Assembly: GCA_031552825.1 (NCBI GenBank)
Contig: JAVBMD010000009.1
Location: forward strand, 1-64,000
Direction of reading: 5' to 3'
DNA length: 64,000 nt
Source of the DNA: WQXF01 sp031552825
Lineage (GTDB): Bacteria > Bacillota > Clostridia > Christensenellales > Aristaeellaceae
In this document: positions 1 through 6,926 of the stretch, in pieces
Position numbering within the stretch: position 1 is the stretch's first letter
How the letters are laid out: each line of letters begins with the position of its first letter
Made by a program: the position numbers and the translations under genes
Notes under the pieces: model-generated
What the model was told of the DNA's origin: nothing
The model's database searches: none
What the model saw: the letters and a program-made list of their open reading frames with translations, nothing else

Positions 1-15
1 ATCTCAACCCTTAGG

Positions 16-170
16 GCGTGTTTCAAAAGGAGAGGAAGCGCAAGTTCAAAGGATTTTTCGCCAGATCAAGGAGTCGGAACGCGGCGTACTGGCGGTACGC
101 CAAGTGGAGAACGACGCCGATATGGCGGAAAAGCCGCCGGATATTGCGCTTCCGGAGTTTTGAAACACGC
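16..170. repeat. Fold-back (inverted-repeat) element
   Basis: A 155-bp intergenic stretch starts with GCGTGTTTCAAAA (16-28) and ends with its exact reverse complement (158-170). A second nested pair, GGAAGCGCAA (34-43) against 144-153, and an internal hairpin GGCGTAC/GTACGCC near 92-111 make the whole unit foldable. It has no credible coding capacity. It looks like a small non-autonomous repeat (MITE-like) downstream of the minus-strand operon; copy number cannot be judged from one window. Confidence 0.6.
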
Positions 171-184
171 ACTAGTGCATCAAC

Positions 185-224
185 AAAAGGACGCGCCGGG
201 AATTCTCCCATCGCGTCCTTTTTT
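185..224. terminator. Intrinsic terminator, probably bidirectional
   Basis: AAAGGACGCG pairs with CGCGTCCTTT around a 15-base loop and is followed on the plus strand by six T. On the minus strand the stem is followed by TTTTG. It lies 40 bases past the last gene of the minus-strand operon and fits as its end. Confidence 0.7.
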
Positions 225-227
225 GTG

Positions 228-268
228 TCCTTCATCTATTTTATCCTTCATCCATTTTATCCTTCATC
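228..268. repeat. Short tandem repeat, 16-bp period
   Basis: TCCTTCATC recurs at 228, 244 and 260 with the near-identical spacer TATTTTA/CATTTTA between copies. The last copy covers the stop codon of the radical SAM gene. Probably replication slippage at the 3' end of the operon. Confidence 0.6.
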
Positions 269-1031
269 TCGCCAGCAACACCCCCAGCTCGCGCGCATAG
301 CGCCGCGCCTTCGCGTATTCATCGTCGGTCAGCAGCCCTGTAAGCCGATGCAACTGCTCCGCCCGCTGCGGCGCGGCAGCGGCCAGCAAATTACAGCGTT
401 CCCGCATGCCTTGCGGCGGCATGTAGACGTCCAGCAGGCTCAGCGGCCAGCCATAGCGCTTCGAGAATCCGCTAAAGCGCCACAGCGCCTCGCGCGTGTC
501 CGCATCGAAACCGGGCAGCATCAGGTGGCGCGCCAGCACGCCCCGGCGCAAGCATCCATCGGACAGGCGCTGTTCCGGAAAGCGATCCGCCATCGCCGCA
601 AGCGTAGCGGTGCTCCGCTCGACATACGTCGGTGCGGCGGCCAGCAGCGCGGCGGTCTCGCCCATGCCAAACTTGATATCGGGCAAATACACGTCATAAA
701 ACCGCTCCCCGCCCAGCAAGTCCGGCAATTTTTCCGCGTCGTCGCCGGAGGTTTTGAGCACGATGGTCACCGCGTCCCCCAGCCTGCGCGCCACCTCCCG
801 CGCCTCCTCCACCGGCGGCCAGCCGCACCACTCGAGCACCCGCACGCCGCTTTCACCCACCCAAGAGGCGATTTCCACGGCGATCCAGTCCTTGGGCTGC
901 CGATCGTATCGATAGTAGCAAAAAGCGCACTCCAGCCCGCAGCGCACGGCAGGCACCAGCACCGCCACGCCCTCCGCGCCGCCGATCATCGCCTCCTCCG
1001 CATAAGAAACATACGCATCAAAAAGCCGCAT
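264..1031 (-). CDS. Radical SAM protein, PflX-like (COG1313-type)
   Basis: A predicted radical SAM enzyme of 255 residues. Cys31, Cys35 and Cys38 form the CX3CX2C triad that would hold a [4Fe-4S] cluster. The later YLPDIKFG (about 115-122) and RHLMLPG (about 168-174) stretches match signatures of the uncharacterised PflX-like group related to pyruvate formate-lyase activases. The protein is shorter than usual for the group and lacks its Cys-rich N-terminal extension. ATG at 1031 follows GGAGGTGGGGC, and the gene overlaps its upstream neighbour by 14 bases, so it is the last gene of the ten-gene minus operon. The target is unknown; a peptide or protein of the same operon is possible (inference). 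Confidence 0.75.
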   Translation of the reverse strand: MRLFDAYVSYAEEAMIGGAEGVAVLVPAVRCGLECAFCYYRYDRQPKDWIAVEIASWVGESGVRVLEWCGWPPVEEAREVARRLGDAVTIVLKTSGDDAEKLPDLLGGERFYDVYLPDIKFGMGETAALLAAAPTYVERSTATLAAMADRFPEQRLSDGCLRRGVLARHLMLPGFDADTREALWRFSGFSKRYGWPLSLLDVYMPPQGMRERCNLLAAAAPQRAEQLHRLTGLLTDDEYAKARRYARELGVLLAR

Positions 1032-1716
1032 GCCCCACCTCCAGCGTCGCCCGCGCGAACCGCTTGTCGCGCCATTCTTCGCCCCTGTGTTCGATTGCTG
1101 CCTCCAGCTTGCCGTCGGCCTTGAGCTCCAGTTCCAGCCTGGCGGGCTCCTTCTCGTTGGAGATCATCGGGAAGCTAAGCCGCCAGATCGCGCGGCGCGC
1201 CACCTCCATTTTGCCGGGCAGGGCGCGCCCGGTTCTGTGATCGTACCGCCATGGCGGGCTATCCTTGCGCTGCGTAAAGAGCCAAAGGGTGCCCATAATG
1301 CCCGGCGCGATCGGCACGCTATACCTGCCCGGCTTCGCGCCCGCGGGAATCGCCAGTTCGCAGACATCCGCGCGAAGCGTATAGTTGATAGAAACATAAA
1401 TAGCTACGTCGAGAACCGGCGCGGCTTCCTCCCTTGGCTCAATCCCCGGTTCCCGCCACGCAAGGTCGTGTACGAGCGGAATCACACCGGCATGCGCCAG
1501 CATCAGCCGTTGCTCCAGCGCATCGTGCAACTCCTTGCCCGCGCGGTGGCTGAGCGCCACCGAGTCGCCGGGAGACAGCGCCAACGCCTCCAGCAGCTCA
1601 AACATGCCCTGCCGCGTGTGAAAGCCGCGCTCCCTGTCCATCCATCGCTGACCGTTCGCGTCTACGCACTGCACACCCAGTTTGCCCGGCGAGAGCAAAA
1701 AGCAGCGCCCGCTCAT
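1018..1716 (-). CDS. Protein of unknown function in the Ycf46 cluster
   Basis: A 232-residue soluble protein with no signal peptide or membrane segment that I do not recognise. The C-terminal part (about 180-232, with PARLELELKADGKLEAAIEHR) has alternating beta-strand character that faintly recalls the beta-sandwich of Hsp70 substrate-binding domains, but this is only an impression. Its ATG overlaps the stop of the DUF2997 gene as ATGA, and it overlaps the radical SAM gene downstream, so it is translationally coupled on both sides. It probably works with the AAA+/DUF1257/DUF2997 module (inference from context). Confidence 0.75.
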   Translation of the reverse strand: MSGRCFLLSPGKLGVQCVDANGQRWMDRERGFHTRQGMFELLEALALSPGDSVALSHRAGKELHDALEQRLMLAHAGVIPLVHDLAWREPGIEPREEAAPVLDVAIYVSINYTLRADVCELAIPAGAKPGRYSVPIAPGIMGTLWLFTQRKDSPPWRYDHRTGRALPGKMEVARRAIWRLSFPMISNEKEPARLELELKADGKLEAAIEHRGEEWRDKRFARATLEVGHAAF

Positions 1717-2048
1717 GACGATTCCTGCTCCCCAACGTTCTCCTGCACGCGCGCCTGCTCATACATCTCAGCGGTGGCTTGGCTGCTCTCCACAACGCCT
1801 AGGCGGGATACCAGCGCGTCGGTCAGCGATTGGCAGCGCGCCCCCTGTACCCCCTGCACGTGCAATATGGTCTTGCCTTCCGGCGTGATACGCGCCTCTA
1901 TGATGTTCGGCATCTTCGCTTCCTCCTTCTGTTCTTTCGCCCCTTTGTCCATAACGGGTTCCCCGGCGATGCGCGCCAGCACGCGGCGCAGCTGCGGCGT
2001 GAGCGCGCTGGCCAACACCTTATCGCCGGAGAGATACACCGTTACCAT
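1713..2048 (-). CDS. DUF2997 domain protein
   Basis: The last ~66 residues (MPNIIEARITPEGKTILHV onward, then a GARCQSLTDAL stretch) match DUF2997, small proteins regularly encoded beside DUF1257 and Ycf46-type ATPases. Two starts are possible. ATG at 2048 overlaps the stop of the DUF1257 gene (ATGGTAA) and gives 111 residues with a 45-residue N-terminal extension. ATG at 1913 has a textbook AAGGAGG site eight or nine bases ahead and gives the usual 66 residues. The long form is listed because the extension fills an otherwise empty 128-base gap and looks coding; both may be made. The molecular role of the family is unknown. Confidence 0.75.
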   Translation of the reverse strand: MVTVYLSGDKVLASALTPQLRRVLARIAGEPVMDKGAKEQKEEAKMPNIIEARITPEGKTILHVQGVQGARCQSLTDALVSRLGVVESSQATAEMYEQARVQENVGEQESS

Positions 2049-2428
2049 TGCTCCATCACCACCCGGATGGAGCCATCCTGCTCATAGAGCAGTTGCGTTA
2101 CCGCATAGCCCATCTCCTGACACTCCTGCTCCAGAATGTCCAGCGCGTACCGCTTGCTGATGTCGGCGATCACCTGCTCGGCCTTGAGTTCCGGCAGCCC
2201 GTAGAAATCGGCCACCAGCTCAAAGTTGCCCTCCTTTCCCTCGCGGGCAAAGCCGATATCGTAGTTCGTATCGGGATTGACGGCCACCAGATCGGCGCGA
2301 ATGCTATTGTCCATATACCCGCGCACAAGGCCATGGTGATTCACCGGCCAGTGCAGCGCGGCAACCAGCGCCCGCTCCAGCACGTCCACCTCGGTAAGTT
2401 GGGTTTGAACCTTGGTAAAGTGTGACAT
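2042..2428 (-). CDS. DUF1257 (Ycf35-like) protein
   Basis: A 128-residue soluble protein. The opening MSHFTKVQTQLTEVDVLERAL and the central DIGFAREGKEGNFELVADFYG are typical of DUF1257, the family of plastid/cyanobacterial Ycf35. ATG at 2428 has GGGAGG seven bases upstream; the open frame runs further but without a better site. The gene sits between the Ycf46-type ATPase and DUF2997, the usual order for this trio, and it probably acts as a small partner of the ATPase (inference). Biochemical function is not established. Confidence 0.85.
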   Translation of the reverse strand: MSHFTKVQTQLTEVDVLERALVAALHWPVNHHGLVRGYMDNSIRADLVAVNPDTNYDIGFAREGKEGNFELVADFYGLPELKAEQVIADISKRYALDILEQECQEMGYAVTQLLYEQDGSIRVVMEQW

Positions 2429-2474
2429 GTTGTCTCCTCCCTTTTCTGTTGTCGGTTCTGTCGTCGGTTTCTGT

Positions 2475-3953
2475 TCAGCCCGCACTCATGTACCGGCCTT
2501 CGGTTACCAGCTCGCGCATTTCCAGAATCGCCTCGGACATGCTCTGCGACTGAGGAATCTCGGCGTAGATGGCGCGGGTGAGGTCGCCGGGCTCCACCGG
2601 CCGTTGCTCGCCCAACGCCGCGATCAGCGCCTTTTTGACCACGTGCTCCAGCTCCGCGCCGGTGAAGCCCTCGGTCATGCTGGCGAAGGTCGCCAGCGAG
2701 AGCGGCGAATGCCCCAGCTTGCTCAGATACTTCTCCACGTGGATTTGCAAAATCTCCTCGCGCTCCTGCGTGCCGGGCAAATCCACGAAGAAGATCTCAT
2801 CGGCGAAGCGCCCTTTGCGGATTAGCTCCGGCGGCAGCCGCTCCACGTGGTTGCAGGTGGCGACGATAAACACCCCCTCCGCGTCCTCCTGCATGTAATG
2901 CAAAACCTGACCCAGCACGCGCGCTGAGGTGCCCGAATCGGTGGACGCAGCGCTGGCAAACACCTTGTCCATCTCGTCGATCAGGCAGACGCAGGGCGCC
3001 AGCGAGTCGAGCAGCTTGAGGGTGTGCGCGCAGGTATTCTCGCTCTCGCCTACGTAGCTGCGGAAGATGCGGCTGATGTCCAGCCGAACCAGCGGCAGCG
3101 CCAGTACCGATGCCGCCGACTTAGCCGCAAGCGATTTGCCGGTACCCGGGATGCCTGCCAGCAGCACGCCGCGCGGCGGCTTTGCGCCGTTCTCGCGCCC
3201 GTAGTCGGTAAAGGCCACGCGTTGATCGTTCAGCCACTTCTTGAACTTGCTCAGGCCGCCAACGGCACCCATGTCCGAGGCCTCCATATAGCACAGCGCT
3301 TCGCTCTGCGACAACAGTTGCTGTTTCTCCTGCATCACGCATGCCACGGCGTCCTCGTTTAATCCCCTGCCCGCCACCACGGCGGTGCGCAGCGCCTGCT
3401 CCGCGCGGGGCATGGTCAACCCCTTCATCGATTGGGACAGCGCGCCGGAAAGGTCTGCGTCTACGCGCTTGCGCAGAAAAATCTGCGCATCGAGTTCCTC
3501 GGGCGTGGGCAGCGGCAGCTCCTCCACCACCGCATATTCGCTGAGCTCCGGCGGCAAGAAACCGGCGGTTTGCAGCAGCACGACGCGCTTGCGCCGCGCC
3601 TCGCCCTGCATCACGATGTTGCGCAGCCCGCGCACATACACCGGATCGTTCTTGAGCAAAAACACCGTATCCTTGAGCACATAAACCGCCAGATCCGCTT
3701 CGCCCTTTTGTATCCGCGCCAGCGCTTCGCGGGGATTGGGCGGCGGCTTCCCGCCCTGCTCGCGCGTCTCGTCGTCCCAGCCGCTCATGCAGTTCCATTC
3801 CACTACCTTCCACGCGCCGGCGTCGCTGCCGGACATTGCGCTGGCCATCGCGGCACGCAGCATCGCCAGCGCGCGCTCCTCCTCGCGGGTAACCAGCACT
3901 GTCAGCATCGCCTCGGCCTGTATCAGCTGCGTCAATCGCTCGATCATGCCCAT
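2475..3953 (-). CDS. AAA+ ATPase, Ycf46-like
   Basis: A 492-residue protein. The N-terminal ~220 residues match the helical/inactive first half of Ycf46 proteins (LLKNDPVYVRGLRNI, KRVVLLQTAGFLPPEL). The second half is a classical AAA+ module: Walker A GIPGTGKS (267-274), Walker B CLIDEMDK (323-330), sensor-1 Asn368 and an arginine-finger region RKGRF (379-383). Start ATG at 3953 has AGGAGGG eight bases upstream. It lies 13 bases after the ankyrin gene and 46 before the DUF1257 gene. In cyanobacteria Ycf46 is tied to photosynthesis and carbon use; this host shows no photosynthetic genes, so the role must be different. It probably remodels a protein target chosen by its operon partners (inference). 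Confidence 0.9.
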   Translation of the reverse strand: MGMIERLTQLIQAEAMLTVLVTREEERALAMLRAAMASAMSGSDAGAWKVVEWNCMSGWDDETREQGGKPPPNPREALARIQKGEADLAVYVLKDTVFLLKNDPVYVRGLRNIVMQGEARRKRVVLLQTAGFLPPELSEYAVVEELPLPTPEELDAQIFLRKRVDADLSGALSQSMKGLTMPRAEQALRTAVVAGRGLNEDAVACVMQEKQQLLSQSEALCYMEASDMGAVGGLSKFKKWLNDQRVAFTDYGRENGAKPPRGVLLAGIPGTGKSLAAKSAASVLALPLVRLDISRIFRSYVGESENTCAHTLKLLDSLAPCVCLIDEMDKVFASAASTDSGTSARVLGQVLHYMQEDAEGVFIVATCNHVERLPPELIRKGRFADEIFFVDLPGTQEREEILQIHVEKYLSKLGHSPLSLATFASMTEGFTGAELEHVVKKALIAALGEQRPVEPGDLTRAIYAEIPQSQSMSEAILEMRELVTEGRYMSAG

Positions 3954-3966
3954 CCGCCTCGCCCTC

Positions 3967-5481
3967 CTATGCTTGCTGAAATGAAAATTGCAACGAGAAG
4001 TCGGTGTCGCTCAAGTCGCATCCTATAAAACTGATCTTTTGAAAATCGATGCCCGGCGGCAGCCTAGCGCCGTACAGTTTTCTTGCTAACGCCCATACAT
4101 CCGCCGGGAAAGCATCCACTTCGGAAAAATCGCAGTAAAGAAAATCCCGTTCTCCGAAAAACCGCTCGGCGTTCTCCCGCAGGTCCATTCCGCGCGGGAA
4201 GATCACGCCGGAAAACCGCTTGTAGCGCAAGAGCATCTCCAGCGTAAGCGTACCCGAAAGCGCGCGCAGATCGATATTCTCCAGCGCCTCGCCCTCCGGC
4301 AGCGCGTGCAGGCTATGTACCCGGCGATAGACGATCAACCGCCGCGCCGCGCGCAAAAGGCGGCACGGCGCGCCAAACCGATCGCGCGCCTCCCCAACGC
4401 GCAGCACGGAAGCCATCTGTTCCGGCAGAATGCCGCGCTCGCGCGCCTGCTCCGGCGTGATCTCCAGCGCGGCGGGAAGCAGGATGCCGGTAAGGTCGCT
4501 CAACTGGTCTATTTGCTCCAGCGTAATCAGCGTGCGCGAGAGGTCGGCATGACGCAGATCGGCGCACGCCAGCGTTTCGTTTATGCCGAAGCCGAAGGGG
4601 AAAATGACGCCCTGCATGCCGTCGGCCTCGCGCAGCGCGCCGAGGCTGAGTTCCTTGCGCGTACGGTATTCCACCGGCAGCGGGCTGCCCGCCTGAATGA
4701 GCAGATGTTGCACGTGCGCCGAATCGGTCAGCTCCAAGGCGAGGCGTCCCTGCAGGTCGCGCAGCGAAGGATCCGCGCCGGGCAGCGCCAGCAACACCTG
4801 CACCACCCCCGCTTGGTTTACCTCCGCGGCGAGGTGCAGCGCTGTGACACCATTTTCGTTGCGAACGTTGACGTCGGCGCCCATTTTCGCCAGCTCGCTC
4901 ATCATCTCCTCGTCGTTATCCCAAGAAACCGCGTTGCCCAGCACCATGTCGCGCGTAAACGCCAGCGCATTGCTCCCCTTATACTTGTACCGTATACTGC
5001 CGCGAATCAGCTGGAACAGCTCCGGCTTCGCGCCGTACTTTGCGAGCGTCCGCACGCTTTCCAAGCTCTGGCAACTGATGGCGACAGCCAGCGGCGTCCT
5101 TCCCCAAGGATCAGGCTGATTGGGATCTACTCCGGCCTGCAAGAGTTGCTCGACAAGATCGATCTCCTGCACGTGAATGGCGTAGCACAGCGGCTGCATA
5201 TACGAGTCGACGTAAAAGACGCAGGGGGCATTGAGCCGTCCGACGGCGCGCATCCGCTCGATAAACTGCTGCGGCCGTTGCTGGAGCCAGCTCGTCAGAT
5301 CCAGACCGTGATCTACAAGCAGCCTGAGTCCGCAACTATCCATGGTCTCCAGCTCTTCCGGGAGGAACGGAATGCAGAAGTTTTCCAGCGCACTGTAATA
5401 CCTCTGCCGCATCAGCTTCGATAACTTTCCTGCCGAACCGGCCAGCGCCAGCGCCCGAATGCGCTTCTCCAAACGATCCAT
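3967..5481 (-). CDS. Ankyrin-repeat protein
   Basis: A 504-residue soluble protein. Ankyrin-type repeats lie at about 125-310: a PLCYAIHVQEIDLVEQLLQAG unit, a GRTPLAVAISCQSLESVRTL unit, and a very canonical GVTALHLAAEVNQAGVVQVLL unit followed by GADPSLRD. The C-terminal ~190 residues contain LRHADLSRTLI and IGCDLSDTDF stretches that resemble pentapeptide-repeat strands. Start ATG at 5481 has an extended GGAAAGGAGGAAAGG site directly after a strong hairpin; the open frame continues upstream without support. No signal peptide, so it acts in the cytoplasm as a protein-binding platform, perhaps the adaptor that brings targets to the AAA+ ATPase (inference). Confidence 0.85.
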   Translation of the reverse strand: MDRLEKRIRALALAGSAGKLSKLMRQRYYSALENFCIPFLPEELETMDSCGLRLLVDHGLDLTSWLQQRPQQFIERMRAVGRLNAPCVFYVDSYMQPLCYAIHVQEIDLVEQLLQAGVDPNQPDPWGRTPLAVAISCQSLESVRTLAKYGAKPELFQLIRGSIRYKYKGSNALAFTRDMVLGNAVSWDNDEEMMSELAKMGADVNVRNENGVTALHLAAEVNQAGVVQVLLALPGADPSLRDLQGRLALELTDSAHVQHLLIQAGSPLPVEYRTRKELSLGALREADGMQGVIFPFGFGINETLACADLRHADLSRTLITLEQIDQLSDLTGILLPAALEITPEQARERGILPEQMASVLRVGEARDRFGAPCRLLRAARRLIVYRRVHSLHALPEGEALENIDLRALSGTLTLEMLLRYKRFSGVIFPRGMDLRENAERFFGERDFLYCDFSEVDAFPADVWALARKLYGARLPPGIDFQKISFIGCDLSDTDFSLQFSFQQA

Positions 5482-5501
5482 ACCTTTCCTCCTTTCCCGG
5501 C

Positions 5502-5551
5502 GAAGCAATACCCCCGCGCTGCCCTTCATACGGGCGGCACGGGGGTGCTTC
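5502..5551 (-). promoter_or_regulatory. Intra-operon hairpin before the ankyrin gene
   Basis: GAAGCA, CCCCCG and GCCC on one side pair with GGGC, CGGGGG and TGCTTC on the other around a seven-base loop, giving a very stable stem with small bulges. On the minus-strand transcript it ends about 20 bases ahead of the ankyrin start and is not followed by U, so it is not a normal terminator. It may be a processing or stability element that sets the ratio of the secreted and cytoplasmic parts of the operon. The flank 5563-5600 carries repeated TTGATT/TTGACTT words. Confidence 0.55.
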
Positions 5552-5599
5552 GGAAACGTTGCGATTTGATTTTTGATTCGATTTAGTTTTGACTTGATT

Positions 5600-6910
5600 T
5601 TATTCGTTGCTCTGAATAACCAGCGCATGCTTGAGGTTGTTGGCGTAGACGTGGATGTCCGGATCGTACTCGGCGGGCAGCAGCAGCACCGAGCAGGCAT
5701 CCTGCAGTGCGTCGTTCGCCGCGCCGGGGGTGATGGCAGCGATATCGAAGCTGCCATCCCAGCCGATGAATTGCAGCGCGCTGGTCCATGTCGGCTTGAC
5801 CCACCAACTGCCCTGCACACGGATCCATACCATCAGCCGATAGGCCGACGGATCCTCCACGCCGGAGACGCTGCCGCGCACGCGGAAGCCGTTCGCGTCG
5901 CCGGGCCATTCGTCGATATGAATCGCCGGGGCGCCGGTTTCGCCCGGCGCGTTTTGCCGCGCTTCGGCGATGAAGTCCGCGTCCTCGCCCGCGAACAGCT
6001 CCGGCAGCTTGAGTTCGCCGTATTCGTCCCAAATGCCGAAGTGCGCCTCAGCCTCGCCATACGCGGCTTTCCAACCCTCATCGAAGCTTATGAAGCTATA
6101 TACGGTTACGCCGCGCTTGCGCGCCTCAAAGATGGCATAAAGCTGGTAGATCGCGGCGCCCAGCCTCGCTTCCTCCTCGCTGGCGAAAGCGGAGAAGGTT
6201 GGATAACCGGTCTCACCGACCACCACCCCGTAGCCATGCGGCTCCGCAAGCTCCTGTGCGCGATCCAGCATCTCCGGGAACCAAACACGGCCCGCGTCGG
6301 CAGGATTCACGCCATCGTAATACGGATGATAGTTAAAGCACAGCGCGTCCACCTCCGGAAGCAGCGCGCTTCCCTCGCCCTCATAGATGTCCAGCGGCTC
6401 GCTGGTCATGACGGGGATATCGGCGCGGCCGTTGGCCTTGAGCAGGCGCCGCAGCTTGCGGATGCAGGCGAGCAGCGTATCGGCCGACGCGTTCTTTAAA
6501 TTCAGCGTCTCCGAAAAGATGTAACAATCTGCATACTTGGCGGCGCGCGCGGCGTTCTCCAGCTGCACGTCATTGGCCTTCTGATCCTCGCTGATCCAAA
6601 GTCCGACGGCTACCTCGAGGCCAAATTCCTCCTTGGCGATGCGCGGAATCAGCTCCAGCCCGCCCGCGCAGCCAAAGGTACGGATGCGCAGCGTATACGG
6701 CGCGACGATCGAAAGCCGCTCGCGGATCTGCTCTTTGCCAATCTTCAGCTTGCCATCGGCGGCGCTTTGATTGCGCAAATAGGGTGTGAAGCCCAGCCCG
6801 TCCAGCTGCCCCAGCTTATAGGTCAAGATCTCCTCGCCTTCCAGCGCCTGCGCCAGGCAGGGCGGAAACACCAGCAATAGTACCAGCAGATAACCCAGAA
6901 AACGCTTCAT
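5600..6910 (-). CDS. Secreted GH17-like glycoside hydrolase
   Basis: A 436-residue exported protein with a signal peptide (1-22, ending ...PPCLAQA). The body follows GH17 (beta-1,3-glucanase/transferase) logic: TLRIRTFGC, the putative acid/base Glu134 in FSETLN, the substrate-site stretch NYHPYYDG (193-200) and the nucleophile Glu233 in VVGETGYPT. A C-terminal beta domain of ~100 residues (VWIRVQGSWWVKPTW ... VLLLPAEYDP) resembles the tail of the CHAT protein encoded just upstream. ATG at 6910 is chosen because GAGGAGG lies eight bases before it; ATG at 6916 is too close. The substrate, if any, is probably an envelope or external glucan (inference). Confidence 0.8.
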   Translation of the reverse strand: MKRFLGYLLVLLLVFPPCLAQALEGEEILTYKLGQLDGLGFTPYLRNQSAADGKLKIGKEQIRERLSIVAPYTLRIRTFGCAGGLELIPRIAKEEFGLEVAVGLWISEDQKANDVQLENAARAAKYADCYIFSETLNLKNASADTLLACIRKLRRLLKANGRADIPVMTSEPLDIYEGEGSALLPEVDALCFNYHPYYDGVNPADAGRVWFPEMLDRAQELAEPHGYGVVVGETGYPTFSAFASEEEARLGAAIYQLYAIFEARKRGVTVYSFISFDEGWKAAYGEAEAHFGIWDEYGELKLPELFAGEDADFIAEARQNAPGETGAPAIHIDEWPGDANGFRVRGSVSGVEDPSAYRLMVWIRVQGSWWVKPTWTSALQFIGWDGSFDIAAITPGAANDALQDACSVLLLPAEYDPDIHVYANNLKHALVIQSNE

Positions 6911-6926
6911 CCTCATATCCTCCTCG

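Noticed and set aside
23..235. 70-codon minus-strand frame at the left edge
   Set aside because: It lies within the fold-back element and terminator and has no ribosome site.
4306..5424. 372-codon plus-strand frame opposite the ankyrin gene
   Set aside because: Arg/Gln/Ala-rich shadow typical of GC-rich antisense frames; the ankyrin repeats on the other strand are clear.
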